Positions 36,420-46,280 are shown, counted from the stretch's first letter. The stretch: 64,000 nt of DNA from Candidatus Gastranaerophilales bacterium (GCA_944323985.1 CALUUP010000002.1:62001-126000); one strand, 5' to 3'. The notes: generated from the letters alone by a model not told the origin. Program-made: numbers and translations.

Positions 36420-38051
36420 ATGATTAAAACAAGATTAAAAATTCTTGCAGGAGATACTTTAGGAGCTTTAAATTCTGCAATTGTTGCTCTTCCTCAAGCT
36501 TTAGCTTTTGGTGTTGCAACAGGACTCGGGGCTAGTGCAGGTATTTGGGGGGCTATCATTCTTTGTTTTGTTGCAGGAATTTTAGGAGGAAAAGTTCCTC
36601 TGATTTCAGGAATAACAGGACCTGTTACTATTGTTATAGCTTCAATGATGGCAGCATTGAATGCTAATATTTCAACAATAATTTTAGTTATCCTTATTGC
36701 TGCTATTTTGCAAATTATTCTTGGAATGACTTCTCTTCCTTCAATTGTTAAATATGTTCCTTATCCTGTAATTTCAGGATTTATGAATGGTATTGGATTT
36801 ATTATTATAATTATGCAATTAAATCCGCTAATCGGATGTCCGATTATGTCGAATACTATTTCAAGTTTGAATGCATTTTTACATAACTTCCATTCAATCA
36901 ATTCTCACGCATTATTTATAGGATTGTTAACTCTTTTAATTGTGTTTTCAGTACCTAAGAGGTTTAATAAAATTATTCCATCTCAAGCGATTGCACTTAT
37001 TATTTGTACAATTATTTCTATAAAAATGGGATTGAATGTTGAAAAAATTTCGCAAATTTCAATTAATTTTCCACAAATTGTAATACCTCAAATCCATTTA
37101 AAAGAATTAATTACATATTTACATTATTCTGTAATTTTAGCGATTGTATTATCTTCTGAAAGTCTTTTAACAACGCTTGTAGCTGATTCTTTGGTTAAAA
37201 CCAAAACTTCTTCTAAAAGAATGTTAATTTCACAAGGTATCGGAAATATTTTTTGTGCCCTAACAGGTTCTCTTCCGGGTTCTGCTGCTACTATGAGAAC
37301 TGTTGCTGCAATTAATACAGGCTCTACTACTAAACTTACAACAATAATTAATCCTATTATTTTACTTTTATTGTTATTTCAATTTTCAGAATTTGTGGCT
37401 GAAATCCCTTTAGCAGTTTTAGCGGGAATTTTAATTAAAATCGGATACGATATTATTGATATGAAACTTTTAAAGGTTATAAAATACGCACCAAAGGATG
37501 ATTTATATGTGTTATCTTTAGTATTTTTATTAACTGTTTTTTATAATCTTATTGTTGCAGTAGGAGCTGGAATTACTTGTGCTGCTTTACTTTATGCAAA
37601 AAGAATTGCAGATAGTGCAAAGCTTGTGCATAAACAAGTTTATGACAAGGATATTATTAAATTAGAAAAATTATTGGATAAGGATTATAAACATAAAATA
37701 AGAGTTGTGCATATTGACGGACAATTTTTCTTTGGTTCAGCTACACAGCTAATCTCTCAATTTGAAGATATTTGGGGAACTAAATATCTTATTTTAGATT
37801 ATTCTTCAGATAATTTATTAGATATTTCTGCAATATTTGCTTTAGAAGATATTATAATAAGACTACAGGCGCAAAAAATTAAAATTTTGCTTGTCTTAAA
37901 AAATGAAAATGTTTTAAATCAATTAAAAAATCACAATATAATTTCTCAAATTGGTGAGGATAAAGTTTTCTTAAATGAAACTGATGCAATTGATTTTGCT
38001 AAAAATTGCCTAAAAAATAAAGTTCAAAAGAAACATTTTTGGCAAAAATAG
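36420..38051 (+). CDS. SulP-family anion permease with STAS domain
   Basis: A 543-residue inner-membrane anion carrier. The first ~420 residues hold many hydrophobic helices with SulP motifs: LPQALAFGVATGLGASAGIWGAI, GGKVPLISGITGPVT and GNIFCALTGSLPGSAATMRT. The C-terminal STAS domain (about 430-535) carries VVHIDGQFFFGSATQLI and the LDYSS loop. Relatives move sulfate, bicarbonate or other anions. The substrate is not decidable from sequence, and no sulfate-assimilation gene adjoins. The gene is probably translated from a leaderless mRNA. Confidence 0.92.
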   Translation: MIKTRLKILAGDTLGALNSAIVALPQALAFGVATGLGASAGIWGAIILCFVAGILGGKVPLISGITGPVTIVIASMMAALNANISTIILVILIAAILQIILGMTSLPSIVKYVPYPVISGFMNGIGFIIIIMQLNPLIGCPIMSNTISSLNAFLHNFHSINSHALFIGLLTLLIVFSVPKRFNKIIPSQAIALIICTIISIKMGLNVEKISQISINFPQIVIPQIHLKELITYLHYSVILAIVLSSESLLTTLVADSLVKTKTSSKRMLISQGIGNIFCALTGSLPGSAATMRTVAAINTGSTTKLTTIINPIILLLLLFQFSEFVAEIPLAVLAGILIKIGYDIIDMKLLKVIKYAPKDDLYVLSLVFLLTVFYNLIVAVGAGITCAALLYAKRIADSAKLVHKQVYDKDIIKLEKLLDKDYKHKIRVVHIDGQFFFGSATQLISQFEDIWGTKYLILDYSSDNLLDISAIFALEDIIIRLQAQKIKILLVLKNENVLNQLKNHNIISQIGEDKVFLNETDAIDFAKNCLKNKVQKKHFWQK

Positions 38052-38054
38052 GCT

Positions 38055-38861
38055 TTATAGATAACACTTAGAATCTTGACCTTCAACACCTGCATATAAT
38101 TCAACATATTTTTTAGCAGGACTTGCGTCAATTTTTGTGAATAAAACTTCTTCTACTTGGAAAAACCCGACATCAGCAGTCATTTCTACAACTATTTTAA
38201 TAGGTCTTCTTTCTCCTCTTAGGATACGAATTCTATTAATAGCATTAGCAGAATACTTATGAATATCACCAACTCTTGGAGTAGTATTGATTGTAAGCGG
38301 AATTCTTGCACGACCTTTTGTCATATCGCAACCATCTGCAATAAGAATTATTCCGGCTTCGGTTGAATGAATTTTTCTTGATGACATATGACCAATTATG
38401 GATTCTATTACAATCGAGCGAATAATTACTCTTTTATGTAAATCATGCGGAAATACATGCATTAAGGCTCTTTCAATAAGAGGTTTAGCTAGAATTACAG
38501 ACATTTCTTCATGTCCTTGTCTTCCTATCATCATCCCTAAATCGTGCATTAATCCTGCTAGAATTACAGAACACATGCTATCTTCAAAAGTTCCAATTTC
38601 TTCTGTCTCAAGTGACATTTTTATACCAGAATCGTGAAGAATATTAAGCATTTTTATTGCATTTGCTGCAACCTGTCTCATATGGACAGGACCATGATCA
38701 TTATACCCAAGTCGTTTTATTGAAACATTATTTGCATAATCTTGCATTTCTTGAAGTTCTTCATCTTCAAATAAATAATGCACAAGTTTTAGACAATTGG
38801 GGTTGTCATGTAATCTCTTAATAATTTTTGATTCTACGGATAACTCTTTGACTGATTTCAT
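38055..38861 (-). CDS. HD-domain phosphohydrolase
   Basis: A 268-residue HD-superfamily protein. Metal-site residues visible are H56/H60 (NDHGPVHMRQVAANAI), H106-D107 (AGLMHDLGMMIGRQGH), H117 and a later aspartate in ILIADGCDMTKGRARIP. HD enzymes hydrolyse phosphate esters, such as nucleotides, cyclic dinucleotides or (p)ppGpp. This subgroup, with a C-terminal beta-rich extension, has no assigned substrate that I can name. It converges on the SulP gene with 3 nt between. An extended -10 lies 6 nt before the ATG. Confidence 0.82.
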   Translation of the reverse strand: MKSVKELSVESKIIKRLHDNPNCLKLVHYLFEDEELQEMQDYANNVSIKRLGYNDHGPVHMRQVAANAIKMLNILHDSGIKMSLETEEIGTFEDSMCSVILAGLMHDLGMMIGRQGHEEMSVILAKPLIERALMHVFPHDLHKRVIIRSIVIESIIGHMSSRKIHSTEAGIILIADGCDMTKGRARIPLTINTTPRVGDIHKYSANAINRIRILRGERRPIKIVVEMTADVGFFQVEEVLFTKIDASPAKKYVELYAGVEGQDSKCYL

Positions 38862-38867
38862 ACTTTT

Positions 38868-38876
38868 ATTATAACA
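38868..38876 (-). promoter_or_regulatory. Extended -10 promoter of the HD-domain gene
   Basis: The minus strand reads TGT-TATAAT within TATGTTATAAT, ending 6 nt before the ATG; no Shine-Dalgarno sequence. A leaderless mRNA is likely. Confidence 0.55.
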
Positions 38877-38915
38877 TATTATTTATACAAATTCTTGTTT
38901 TTGGAAAATATTTTT

Positions 38916-39557
38916 ATGAAAAAGTTTTTATTAATCTTATTGGTCTTAACAAATATAACTGTTTCAGCTGCAGAAGAGTTCTCACCTGTATATTTAGATG
39001 ATCCTGCAGATACTTCAATTAAAATTCCAACTATTAATAAAAGTAATTTTGATGAAACTAAAATTGATAAATCTAGTCAAGAAAAAACTTTTTTAGGAAA
39101 TGTTCAAAAGTATGGAGAATATAATCCGTATAATAAAAAGACTTTTTCTTACGGGAAAGAAAAACAGTGGAAAAATTTTTATTACGGAACAAATACGGAT
39201 TATACTTATAACGCTGATAGCATGAGTCATATGAATACTTTATATACAAAGTATAAGAAAAATAAGTTTTCTCTAGGGGCTTATTATCGTTCAAATAGTT
39301 CTTTATTATCGCCTACACCTGTTGGAAGAGGGATTTTTGCTTTTACTCCGGAATATGAAATAAGCCAACATTTTTCTATTCAGAATTCTTATTCAACCAA
39401 TCTTTTAGAAAATAATCAAAAAAATGAATTAAAATTATTCTATAAACCTTTTGAAGATGACAGAATGGATTTTAATGTAGGAACAAGTCAGATTTATTCA
39501 ACAACAAATGCTCCAAAACGTACACAAATAAACTTTGGTACAAATTTTAGATTCTAA
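38916..39557 (+). CDS. Small outer-membrane beta-barrel candidate
   Basis: A 213-residue exported protein. It has a signal peptide (1-18, ending VSAAE) and a low-complexity linker to about residue 75. Alternating aromatic beta-strands follow: FYYGTNTDYTYNADSM, KFSLGAYYRSN, HFSIQNSYSTN, ELKLFYKPFEDD. It ends in INFGTNFRF, an aromatic C-terminal residue as in BAM-assembled barrels. About eight strands are possible. I start at the ATG before KKFLLILL; a TTG 21 nt upstream is less likely. The outer-membrane call is inferred from composition and the C-terminal signature; function unknown. Confidence 0.62.
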   Translation: MKKFLLILLVLTNITVSAAEEFSPVYLDDPADTSIKIPTINKSNFDETKIDKSSQEKTFLGNVQKYGEYNPYNKKTFSYGKEKQWKNFYYGTNTDYTYNADSMSHMNTLYTKYKKNKFSLGAYYRSNSSLLSPTPVGRGIFAFTPEYEISQHFSIQNSYSTNLLENNQKNELKLFYKPFEDDRMDFNVGTSQIYSTTNAPKRTQINFGTNFRF

Positions 39558-39660
39558 ATGAACTTTTTAATTTTACTATCGTTGTATGAATAAATTAACC
39601 TAAAAAAGTGATTTCAATTTCTCTTTTTTTGATTAAAATATTGTTGCGATAGGAGAATTT

Positions 39661-41253
39661 TTGAAAAATTTTACTAAAAAGTTAACAATTACTTTTTTAA
39701 CAATGAGTCTATTATCAAATAGTCTCCTGTTTGCGATTGAAAATTCTTCTAAGGAAACTGAAGTTAAGAAACCTAAGTTTTCTTGGTTTTGGAAAAAAGA
39801 TTCTAATGAAGTTAAATTAGAAAAAACAAAAAAAGAAAAGAAAGTTAAAAAAGCAAGAGTAGAAGAAGTAGTTTTACCTCCGGTAATAGAAGGTCGCCCT
39901 AAAATTGCAAGAAAAGACATGCCTGTTATGTCTATAGAAGAGTGTGTAGAATATGCCCTTTCTCATAATCCGAATTTAGGAGTTTCATTATCCAGAATAG
40001 AAGCTGCTAAATCAGGAATCGGACAAGCTCGAAGCAATTATGCTCCTCGCCTAACTGCAAAAGTTAGTTACAACCATAATGATACAGGTGGAACAATATA
40101 TTCTTATGATAATTCTGCAGGGTTCAATGTTGGGATTTCTGAGATGATTTGGGATTTTGGAAGAACCACTGCTCAAATTAATATGGCAAAATATGATACT
40201 CAATCTGCTGAATTTGATTATGAATTTGATGTTTTAACTGTTATTTATAATGTAAAAATAAATTATTTTAAAGTTCTTTCAACTTTAGCTAATTTAGATA
40301 TTTATGAACAAAATGTTCGTATTCAAACTCTTAATTATGAACGTTCTAAGGCAATGTTTGAAGAGGGTTTGAAATCAAAAATCGATGTAGTAAATGCTGA
40401 AGCTAACCTTGCCGATGCAAGAATTCAGCTTGTAGAAGGGCAAAATAGCTTACAAACTGCTATTATTGCACTTAAAAATTCTATGTATTTTCAAGAAGAA
40501 AAACCTTTTATTGTAAAAAATACTGAAAATTTTGGGTTTTTAAAAGCTGACTATAGAGCAAAAGTAGAAAATTTAGATAATATAAAGCAGGTTTCAGAAC
40601 CTGTTAAAAAAACTGCTGATGGTTTAATTTTGCTTACTGCTGGAATAAAACACAAAGATATTATTCAGAATTTTGAATTCAAGCCTTGGGGGATTTCAAA
40701 ACAAGAAGCTGTGGATAGAGCGATGGAATTAAGACCAGATTTGAAATCTAATAGAATGTTAGTTTCTGTACAAGAAGAATCTTTAAAGGCTATAAAAAGA
40801 CAATATGCACCTCAAATTGACGGTAGTCTTACTTGGGGATATACAAAAAATGAACGAAGAGATTCTAGTCCATTACAGGTTGGAGTTAATATTGGAATTG
40901 GTTCTTTAAATCCTTATGGAATTTATTATCAAACAAAAGAAGGCGAAAGTTATTTAGATATTGCTTTAAATAATGTTAATATTGCAAAATCTGATATTTA
41001 TTGGGAAGTTCAAGCTAATTATGTTAATATGCGTCAGTTAGAGAGAAAAATTCCTCTAATGAATTCTAAAGTTAAAGCTACTTTAGAAAATTTTGAATTG
41101 GCAGATGGACGATATAGTGTAGGACTTAATAACTATGTAGAATTACAAGATGCTTTAACTAATTACAATAATGCTCAATTAAGTTATGTTGAAGCTGTTT
41201 TTAATTATAATGTAGCAAGAGAAACCTTATTAAAATCAATGGGGGTAAGATGA
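39661..41253 (+). CDS. TolC-family outer membrane efflux protein
   Basis: A 530-residue TolC-like protein, longer than E. coli TolC because of a basic, Lys-rich N-terminal region after the signal peptide (about 1-25). Two OEP repeats are visible: SIEECVEYALSHNPNLGVSLSRIEAAKSGIGQARSNYAPRL and the later SKQEAVDRAMELRPDLKSNRM. Each runs into coiled-coil and beta-strand segments. It should form the outer-membrane exit duct for the MacA/MacB pump encoded next. The start is TTG with AGGAGA 4 nt before it; its 3' end overlaps macA by 4 nt (ATGA). Confidence 0.92.
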   Translation: MKNFTKKLTITFLTMSLLSNSLLFAIENSSKETEVKKPKFSWFWKKDSNEVKLEKTKKEKKVKKARVEEVVLPPVIEGRPKIARKDMPVMSIEECVEYALSHNPNLGVSLSRIEAAKSGIGQARSNYAPRLTAKVSYNHNDTGGTIYSYDNSAGFNVGISEMIWDFGRTTAQINMAKYDTQSAEFDYEFDVLTVIYNVKINYFKVLSTLANLDIYEQNVRIQTLNYERSKAMFEEGLKSKIDVVNAEANLADARIQLVEGQNSLQTAIIALKNSMYFQEEKPFIVKNTENFGFLKADYRAKVENLDNIKQVSEPVKKTADGLILLTAGIKHKDIIQNFEFKPWGISKQEAVDRAMELRPDLKSNRMLVSVQEESLKAIKRQYAPQIDGSLTWGYTKNERRDSSPLQVGVNIGIGSLNPYGIYYQTKEGESYLDIALNNVNIAKSDIYWEVQANYVNMRQLERKIPLMNSKVKATLENFELADGRYSVGLNNYVELQDALTNYNNAQLSYVEAVFNYNVARETLLKSMGVR

Positions 41254-42401
41254 AAAAAAAGTTACTAATTGGATTGGGAATATTAGTAGTATTTATCATA
41301 ATTATAGCTTTAGTATTCAATAAAGGCTCTGTAAAATATATTACAAAAGAAATAAAAAAAGATACGATTACACAATATGTAGAAGCTTCAGGTACTATAA
41401 AACCAATAAATACAATTGCTGTTGGTACACAAGTTTCAGGTACTGTTGCTAAAATTTATGTTGATTATAACTCTGTTGTAAAACAAGGTGATTTATTGGC
41501 AGAACTTGATCCTAGCTTATTTCAGGCAAATGTAGATCAGTCTACTGCAAAATTGAATAACGCTCAAGCTACTTTATCCAAAGCAACTGCAACTTTGGCT
41601 TATAAGAAGAATAATTATTCAAGATATAAACACTTATATGAAAAACATTATGTATCAAAAGATGATGTTGAATTAGCACAATCAAATTATTTACAAGCTC
41701 TAGCGGAGGTAAATGCTGCAAGAGCAGAAGTTAGTGCATCTTCTGCGGCTTTAGAAAATAATTTGACGAATTTAAGATATTCTAAAATTACATCACCTGT
41801 AGATGGAACCGTAATTTCAAGAGCAGTAGATGTTGGACAAACTGTTGCAGCAAGCTTTAATACTCCAACATTATTTGAAGTAGCAAAAGACTTAACTAAA
41901 ATGCAAATAGAAACAAGTGTTTCAGAAGCTGATATTGGTAAAGTTAAAGTCGGACAAAAAGCTCATTATACACTTGACGGGTACCAAGATAAAGTCTTTG
42001 AAGGTGATGTAACTCAAGTGCGTTTGGCTTCTACTACTACAAATAACGTTGTAACTTATACTGTCATAATTTCTGTTGATAATTCAGAAAGATTTGTGAT
42101 CCCAGGCATGAGTGCAAATGTTTCTATTATCGTCGGAGAGGCTAAAGATGTTTTATGTGTTGACAATAAAGCTTTCAAATTCACTCCGCCTGATAATACT
42201 AAAAAATATGAAACTCAAGGGGTTTGGATTCTTACAAAATCAGGTCCACAAAGATATAATGTAAAATTAGGCTTATTCGATGATAATAAGACTCAAATAA
42301 TTTCTGATGAATTAAAAGAAAATGACAAAGTAATTGTTGGTGTTGCAGGTAAGAATTCAAAAAGACCTAATACAAATAATATGGCAAGGATGAGATTTTA
42401 A
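41250..42401 (+). CDS. macA: MacA-type periplasmic adaptor protein
   Basis: A 383-residue HlyD/RND-type membrane fusion protein. An N-terminal helix (about 4-24) anchors it. The lipoyl-like half-motifs are GTIKPINTIAVGTQVSGTVAKIYVDYNSVVKQGDLLAELDP and TSPVDGTVISRAVDVGQTV, separated by an Ala-rich coiled-coil hairpin. Beta-barrel and membrane-proximal domains follow. It links the MacB-like transporter to the TolC-like duct. ATGA overlap with the upstream gene and a 5-nt gap to the next mark one operon. The substrate (macrolide, lipid or peptide) is not inferable. Confidence 0.9.
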   Translation: MKKKLLIGLGILVVFIIIIALVFNKGSVKYITKEIKKDTITQYVEASGTIKPINTIAVGTQVSGTVAKIYVDYNSVVKQGDLLAELDPSLFQANVDQSTAKLNNAQATLSKATATLAYKKNNYSRYKHLYEKHYVSKDDVELAQSNYLQALAEVNAARAEVSASSAALENNLTNLRYSKITSPVDGTVISRAVDVGQTVAASFNTPTLFEVAKDLTKMQIETSVSEADIGKVKVGQKAHYTLDGYQDKVFEGDVTQVRLASTTTNNVVTYTVIISVDNSERFVIPGMSANVSIIVGEAKDVLCVDNKAFKFTPPDNTKKYETQGVWILTKSGPQRYNVKLGLFDDNKTQIISDELKENDKVIVGVAGKNSKRPNTNNMARMRF

Positions 42402-42406
42402 TAAAA

Positions 42407-43123
42407 ATGGCATTAATTGAAGTTAGAAACGCTATAAGAACATATGAAATGGGAGATGAAACATTTTACGCACTAAACGATGTTTCATTTTCTATTGACG
42501 AGGGTGAATTTGTAGCGATTATGGGAACTTCAGGCTCAGGAAAATCAACTTGTATGAATATGTTGGGAACGTTAGATAGACCAACTTCAGGCGAATATTA
42601 TTTGGATGGAGTAGATGTATTTTCTCTTTCAAGTGATGAATTATCTGATATTAGGAATAATAAAATCGGTTTTGTATTTCAAGGATTTAATTTGATTTCA
42701 AGAACTTCTGCAATTGATAATGTCTGTCTTCCTATGATTTATAAAGGGATTCCAGAAGCGGAAAGATATAAGCGAGCAAGAGAAGCTTTAAAAATAGTAG
42801 GTTTAGAAAAAAAAGAAAACAATATGCCATCTCAAATGTCAGGAGGTCAACAGCAAAGAGTTGCTATCGCTCGAGCCATAGTTAATGATGCTCCGTTAAT
42901 TTTAGCGGATGAACCTACCGGAAATTTGGACACTAAAACAAGTATTGATGTGATGGAATTTTTTGTCAATTTGAATAATAAAATGGGAAAAACAGTTGTT
43001 CTTGTAACACACGAACCTGATATTGCTGAATATACTAAACGAATTATAAAATTCAAAGACGGTAAAATTGTATCTGATTTATCTAAAGAAGAATGGATGA
43101 AACATCGTACAAAGGAAACTTAG
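42407..43123 (+). CDS. MacB-type ABC transporter ATPase
   Basis: A 238-residue ABC ATPase of the LolD/MacB subfamily. Walker A GTSGSGKST, Q-loop VFQGFNLI, signature MSGGQQQRVAIARAI, Walker B LILADEPTGNLD and the switch histidine in VTHEPDIAEY are all intact. In E. coli MacB this domain is fused to the permease; here it is a separate gene just upstream (3 nt). The TSAIDNVCLPMIYKG segment after the Q-loop is typical of the subfamily. Confidence 0.95.
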   Translation: MALIEVRNAIRTYEMGDETFYALNDVSFSIDEGEFVAIMGTSGSGKSTCMNMLGTLDRPTSGEYYLDGVDVFSLSSDELSDIRNNKIGFVFQGFNLISRTSAIDNVCLPMIYKGIPEAERYKRAREALKIVGLEKKENNMPSQMSGGQQQRVAIARAIVNDAPLILADEPTGNLDTKTSIDVMEFFVNLNNKMGKTVVLVTHEPDIAEYTKRIIKFKDGKIVSDLSKEEWMKHRTKET

Positions 43124-43126
43124 GAT

Positions 43127-44353
43127 ATGATAGATTTTAAATCGACTCTTAATATTGCTCTAAATTCTTTAAAAGTTAATAAAATGCGTTCAGCTTTGAC
43201 TTCTTTAGGAATAATAATCGGAGTTGCTGCTGTAATTATAATGCTTGCAATAGGAGCAGGAGCTAATAAACAAGTTCAAGCGAATATGGAATCTATGGGT
43301 TCTAATTTATTGACAATTAGATCAGCAACTGCTAAAACAGGTGGAGTTTCAATGGGAAGCGGAACTAAACCGACTTTGAGTGTTAAAGATGCAGAAGCTA
43401 TAAAAAAACAGGCAAGAGGGGTTGAATCAGTTTCATCTGTTTTAAACTCTACAAGTCAAATAATGTATGGAAACCAAAACTGGCAAACTTCTGTTTATGG
43501 AGTGAATTCTTCTTATTTGTATATTAAAAATTATGAAATAAATTTAGGCAGAAGTTTTACAAAAGATGATGATAATAATGCTGCAAAAGTAGCGTTAATA
43601 GGCTCTACTATTGAAACAGAATTGTTTGGAGATATAAATCCTCTCGGAAAAACTATAAGAGTGGGCAATGTTCCTTTTAAAGTTATTGGGACTTTAAAAT
43701 CAAAAGGACAGATGGGACCAATGGATCAGGATGATTTAATTTTAATTCCATTAACTACAGCTCAAAGAAAAGTATTTGGTACAGATTTTCCTGGTTCAGT
43801 TAAACAAATTTTAGTTAAAGCAAAATCTTTAGAAGATTCTACTATTGCTGAACAGGATATTCAAGAAGTTTTAAGAAGAAGACACGCACTTGGAAAATTA
43901 CAGGAAAATGATTTTGATATAAGAAATAGTGCAGAATTTCAAGAAAAAATGAAATCAACTGTAAAAACTTTTGCAATATTACTAGCTTCAATCGCATCAG
44001 TTTCTCTTGTCGTTGGCGGTATTGGAATTATGAATATTATGTTGGTTTCTGTTACAGAAAGAACGAAAGAGATTGGGATTAGAATGGCAATCGGAGCCCG
44101 AGCTAAAGATATCCGCTCACAATTTTTAATTGAAGCTCTTGTTCTTTCTATGCTTGGAGGATTAATCGGTGTTGTTATCGGAATATTAATTTCTTTAATT
44201 ATTGGTGGAGTATTCCATACTGCAATTGAAATAACTCTTCCTCCGATTTTACTTTCGTTTGGTTTTTCAGGACTTGTTGGAATCGGGTTTGGATATTATC
44301 CTGCTTATAAAGCTTCTCTTTTAAATCCTATTGATGCATTAAGATATGAATAA
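43127..44353 (+). CDS. MacB-type ABC transporter permease
   Basis: A 408-residue FtsX-like permease. It has a first transmembrane helix (about 20-45), a large periplasmic MacB_PCD domain (about 48-270), then three helices of the FtsX domain with VVGGIGIMNIMLVSVTERTKEIGIRMAIGA. The mechanotransmission design of MacB moves periplasmic substrates through a TolC duct rather than crossing the inner membrane. It completes the tolC-macA-ATPase-permease operon. Confidence 0.94.
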   Translation: MIDFKSTLNIALNSLKVNKMRSALTSLGIIIGVAAVIIMLAIGAGANKQVQANMESMGSNLLTIRSATAKTGGVSMGSGTKPTLSVKDAEAIKKQARGVESVSSVLNSTSQIMYGNQNWQTSVYGVNSSYLYIKNYEINLGRSFTKDDDNNAAKVALIGSTIETELFGDINPLGKTIRVGNVPFKVIGTLKSKGQMGPMDQDDLILIPLTTAQRKVFGTDFPGSVKQILVKAKSLEDSTIAEQDIQEVLRRRHALGKLQENDFDIRNSAEFQEKMKSTVKTFAILLASIASVSLVVGGIGIMNIMLVSVTERTKEIGIRMAIGARAKDIRSQFLIEALVLSMLGGLIGVVIGILISLIIGGVFHTAIEITLPPILLSFGFSGLVGIGFGYYPAYKASLLNPIDALRYE

Positions 44354-44368
44354 AATGTAACATTTTGA

Positions 44369-44396
44369 TTACGAACTAGCAATTTTTATATATAAT
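44369..44396 (+). promoter_or_regulatory. Candidate promoter of the putative metallopeptidase gene
   Basis: TTACGA (44369-44374), a 16-bp spacer and TATAAT (44391-44396), about 41 nt before the start codon. AGGA lies in the leader, but farther from the ATG than usual. Confidence 0.4.
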
Positions 44397-44437
44397 TTGT
44401 TTTATACTAATAGAAGTGTTCCAGGACTAGTGTGTAA

Positions 44438-45229
44438 ATGGTAAATTCATATTATTATTCAGGAAATATGTATATCCCACGTACGGAAGAAGACCGGCAA
44501 AAAGGCTTCTTGATAGGTTCTGCCGTATATGGTGCTATTTTGGGTTCAATGCTTAAATACGCAGGAAAACCTTTTGCTAATCAATTACAAAAAGAACAGG
44601 TTAATAATCATCTTTATAGAGATACCTTTATAAATTCACTTAATGTATCAGGCTTAGACAAAAAAGGTGTACAAATTATTCCTATGGAATTTAGTAAAGT
44701 GATTGATGATTATGCAAAAGGTACAAATGCTTGTTATGTTCCAAGTCAAAAAATTGTTAAAATTAATACCCAAAAAATTTCAATTGCTGGTTTTCACGAA
44801 TTAGGCCATGCTATGAATGATTTGATGGGGAAAGGCGGAAAGATTCTAAGTAAAATGAGATGGCCGGGAAGAACTATCGCAGGTATTATGTCTTATATAG
44901 CTTTATTTTCCAGATCAAAACCCAAAGATGCTCCTAAAGATTTTACCGATAAAGTAAAAGATAATTGTGGAAAAATTGCTTTTTTAAGTATGCTTCCTAC
45001 TGTTTTTGAAGAAGGGCTTGCTAGTTATAAAGGAATTAAGCTTGCAAGAAAAAGCGGGCTTAGTGAACCTTTGATTAAGAATATGAAAAAATTATACTCA
45101 AAAGCATTACTAACATACGCAACACATGCTGTAGGTATGGGATTAGCTGTTGGAGCTTCAAGTATGATTATGGATTATTTTTCAAGACCTAAAAAAGTTA
45201 AAATTGAGAATTCAGATTTATTTGGATAA
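44438..45229 (+). CDS. Putative membrane-bound zinc metallopeptidase
   Basis: A 263-residue protein without a family name that I can give. GFHELGHAMN holds an HExxH zinc site (H120, E121, H124), and FEEGLASYKGIK about 67 residues later could give the third ligand (E191 or E192), as in gluzincins. Hydrophobic stretches at about 23-40, 145-158 and 228-248 suggest membrane contact. The N-terminus is Tyr/Asn-rich with no signal peptide. It does not look like M48 or S2P proteins in detail. The start has only a distant AGGA. It converges on the next gene with a 12-nt overlap. Confidence 0.6.
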   Translation: MVNSYYYSGNMYIPRTEEDRQKGFLIGSAVYGAILGSMLKYAGKPFANQLQKEQVNNHLYRDTFINSLNVSGLDKKGVQIIPMEFSKVIDDYAKGTNACYVPSQKIVKINTQKISIAGFHELGHAMNDLMGKGGKILSKMRWPGRTIAGIMSYIALFSRSKPKDAPKDFTDKVKDNCGKIAFLSMLPTVFEEGLASYKGIKLARKSGLSEPLIKNMKKLYSKALLTYATHAVGMGLAVGASSMIMDYFSRPKKVKIENSDLFG

Positions 45230-46210
45230 TATTTTATCAATTTCATTATTATCAGCATCAAATTCTTTTAATTCAACTCGCGCACCATCTTCATATTTTG
45301 CTTCATAAACATTTTTAACTTTATAATCTGAAGTATAAACCGTTTCTTTTTGTTTAATTCCATCTTGATATTCACTCATAATACTTCCGCTATATTCAGA
45401 ATTTTGAACATCGAAATACGTAAATCTCACTAAATCCTGACCATCATAATTAGCAGAAATATTCATTCTTATATTTCCTTCAGTATCATAAAAAATATGC
45501 TCTTGCCTTAATTGAGTTCCATCTTCAACAGTCTCTTTAAACATTGATATTACTTCATCTTTTGAATTAAGCATTTTATATTTTACATCTTTTTTCGGAT
45601 TCCATAATTCTGTAAAAATCACATTTCCATCAGAATCTTTATGTACGTGAGAAATCGGAACTCCTGTTTCTTTATCATATTCCCAAATATCAGTTTCAGA
45701 TTCTTTATCTTCACTATAGCTTGGTGAAAATTTTTCGATTTCCCCATTATTTAAAGATATTTCAACAAATTCCAACCCATGTCTTGGGTATTTTTCAGAA
45801 TCTTCAAACGACATTTCTTTGACTAAATATAATTTATCTTTAGTTTTAACAGAATAAAAAATTGCTTGAGAAGAATTTATGATATTTGAAATCTCTTTTT
45901 GAATTTTTGAAGAAGAATTTGCACTTTGAGAAATTGTTGAAAAATTAATCATGTTAGAAGAAAAGTTATTATACAAGTTAGCTTTCTTCACAACTTCTTT
46001 AGGAGTTTCAATGACTTCTTGTTTAGGTTTTGAAATTTCTTTTGAAATATTTTTTTCTACTTTATTTTCTTGGACTTTTTGTTCCACACTAGGAGGATTA
46101 TTTTCTGTTTGTATAACAGTTTTTTGTTTTTTATTATCCAAATATAAAAACAAACCAAATCCAATTAAAATAACAAAACTTACTAATAAAATTTGTTTAT
46201 AATATTTCAT
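45218..46210 (-). CDS. Membrane-anchored protein of unknown function with beta repeats
   Basis: A 330-residue protein. One N-terminal helix (about 7-24) anchors it. A Lys/Glu-rich disordered linker runs to about residue 80, then a soluble beta-rich part with repeating strand-turn units follows: DKETGVPISHVHKDSDGNVIFTE, FYDTEGNIRMNISANYDGQDLV and FDADNNEIDKI. The repeats recall MORN/YwqK-like beta hairpins, but the match is loose. It is probably periplasmic. GAGGGAA precedes the ATG. It stands alone and overlaps the putative metallopeptidase gene tail-to-tail. Confidence 0.6.
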   Translation of the reverse strand: MKYYKQILLVSFVILIGFGLFLYLDNKKQKTVIQTENNPPSVEQKVQENKVEKNISKEISKPKQEVIETPKEVVKKANLYNNFSSNMINFSTISQSANSSSKIQKEISNIINSSQAIFYSVKTKDKLYLVKEMSFEDSEKYPRHGLEFVEISLNNGEIEKFSPSYSEDKESETDIWEYDKETGVPISHVHKDSDGNVIFTELWNPKKDVKYKMLNSKDEVISMFKETVEDGTQLRQEHIFYDTEGNIRMNISANYDGQDLVRFTYFDVQNSEYSGSIMSEYQDGIKQKETVYTSDYKVKNVYEAKYEDGARVELKEFDADNNEIDKILSK

Positions 46211-46251
46211 AAAAATTCCCTCAAAAGCACATAATTATTATAATAATTTTT

Positions 46252-46280
46252 TTTACAATTATCAATCTTTATGTTAAAAT
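46252..46280 (+). promoter_or_regulatory. Promoter of nanE, probably leaderless
   Basis: TTTACA (46252-46257), a 17-bp spacer and TGT-TAAAAT (-10 at 46275-46280). The upstream in-frame ATG at 46271 lies inside this promoter, so translation should start at 46289, 8 nt past the -10. Confidence 0.65.
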
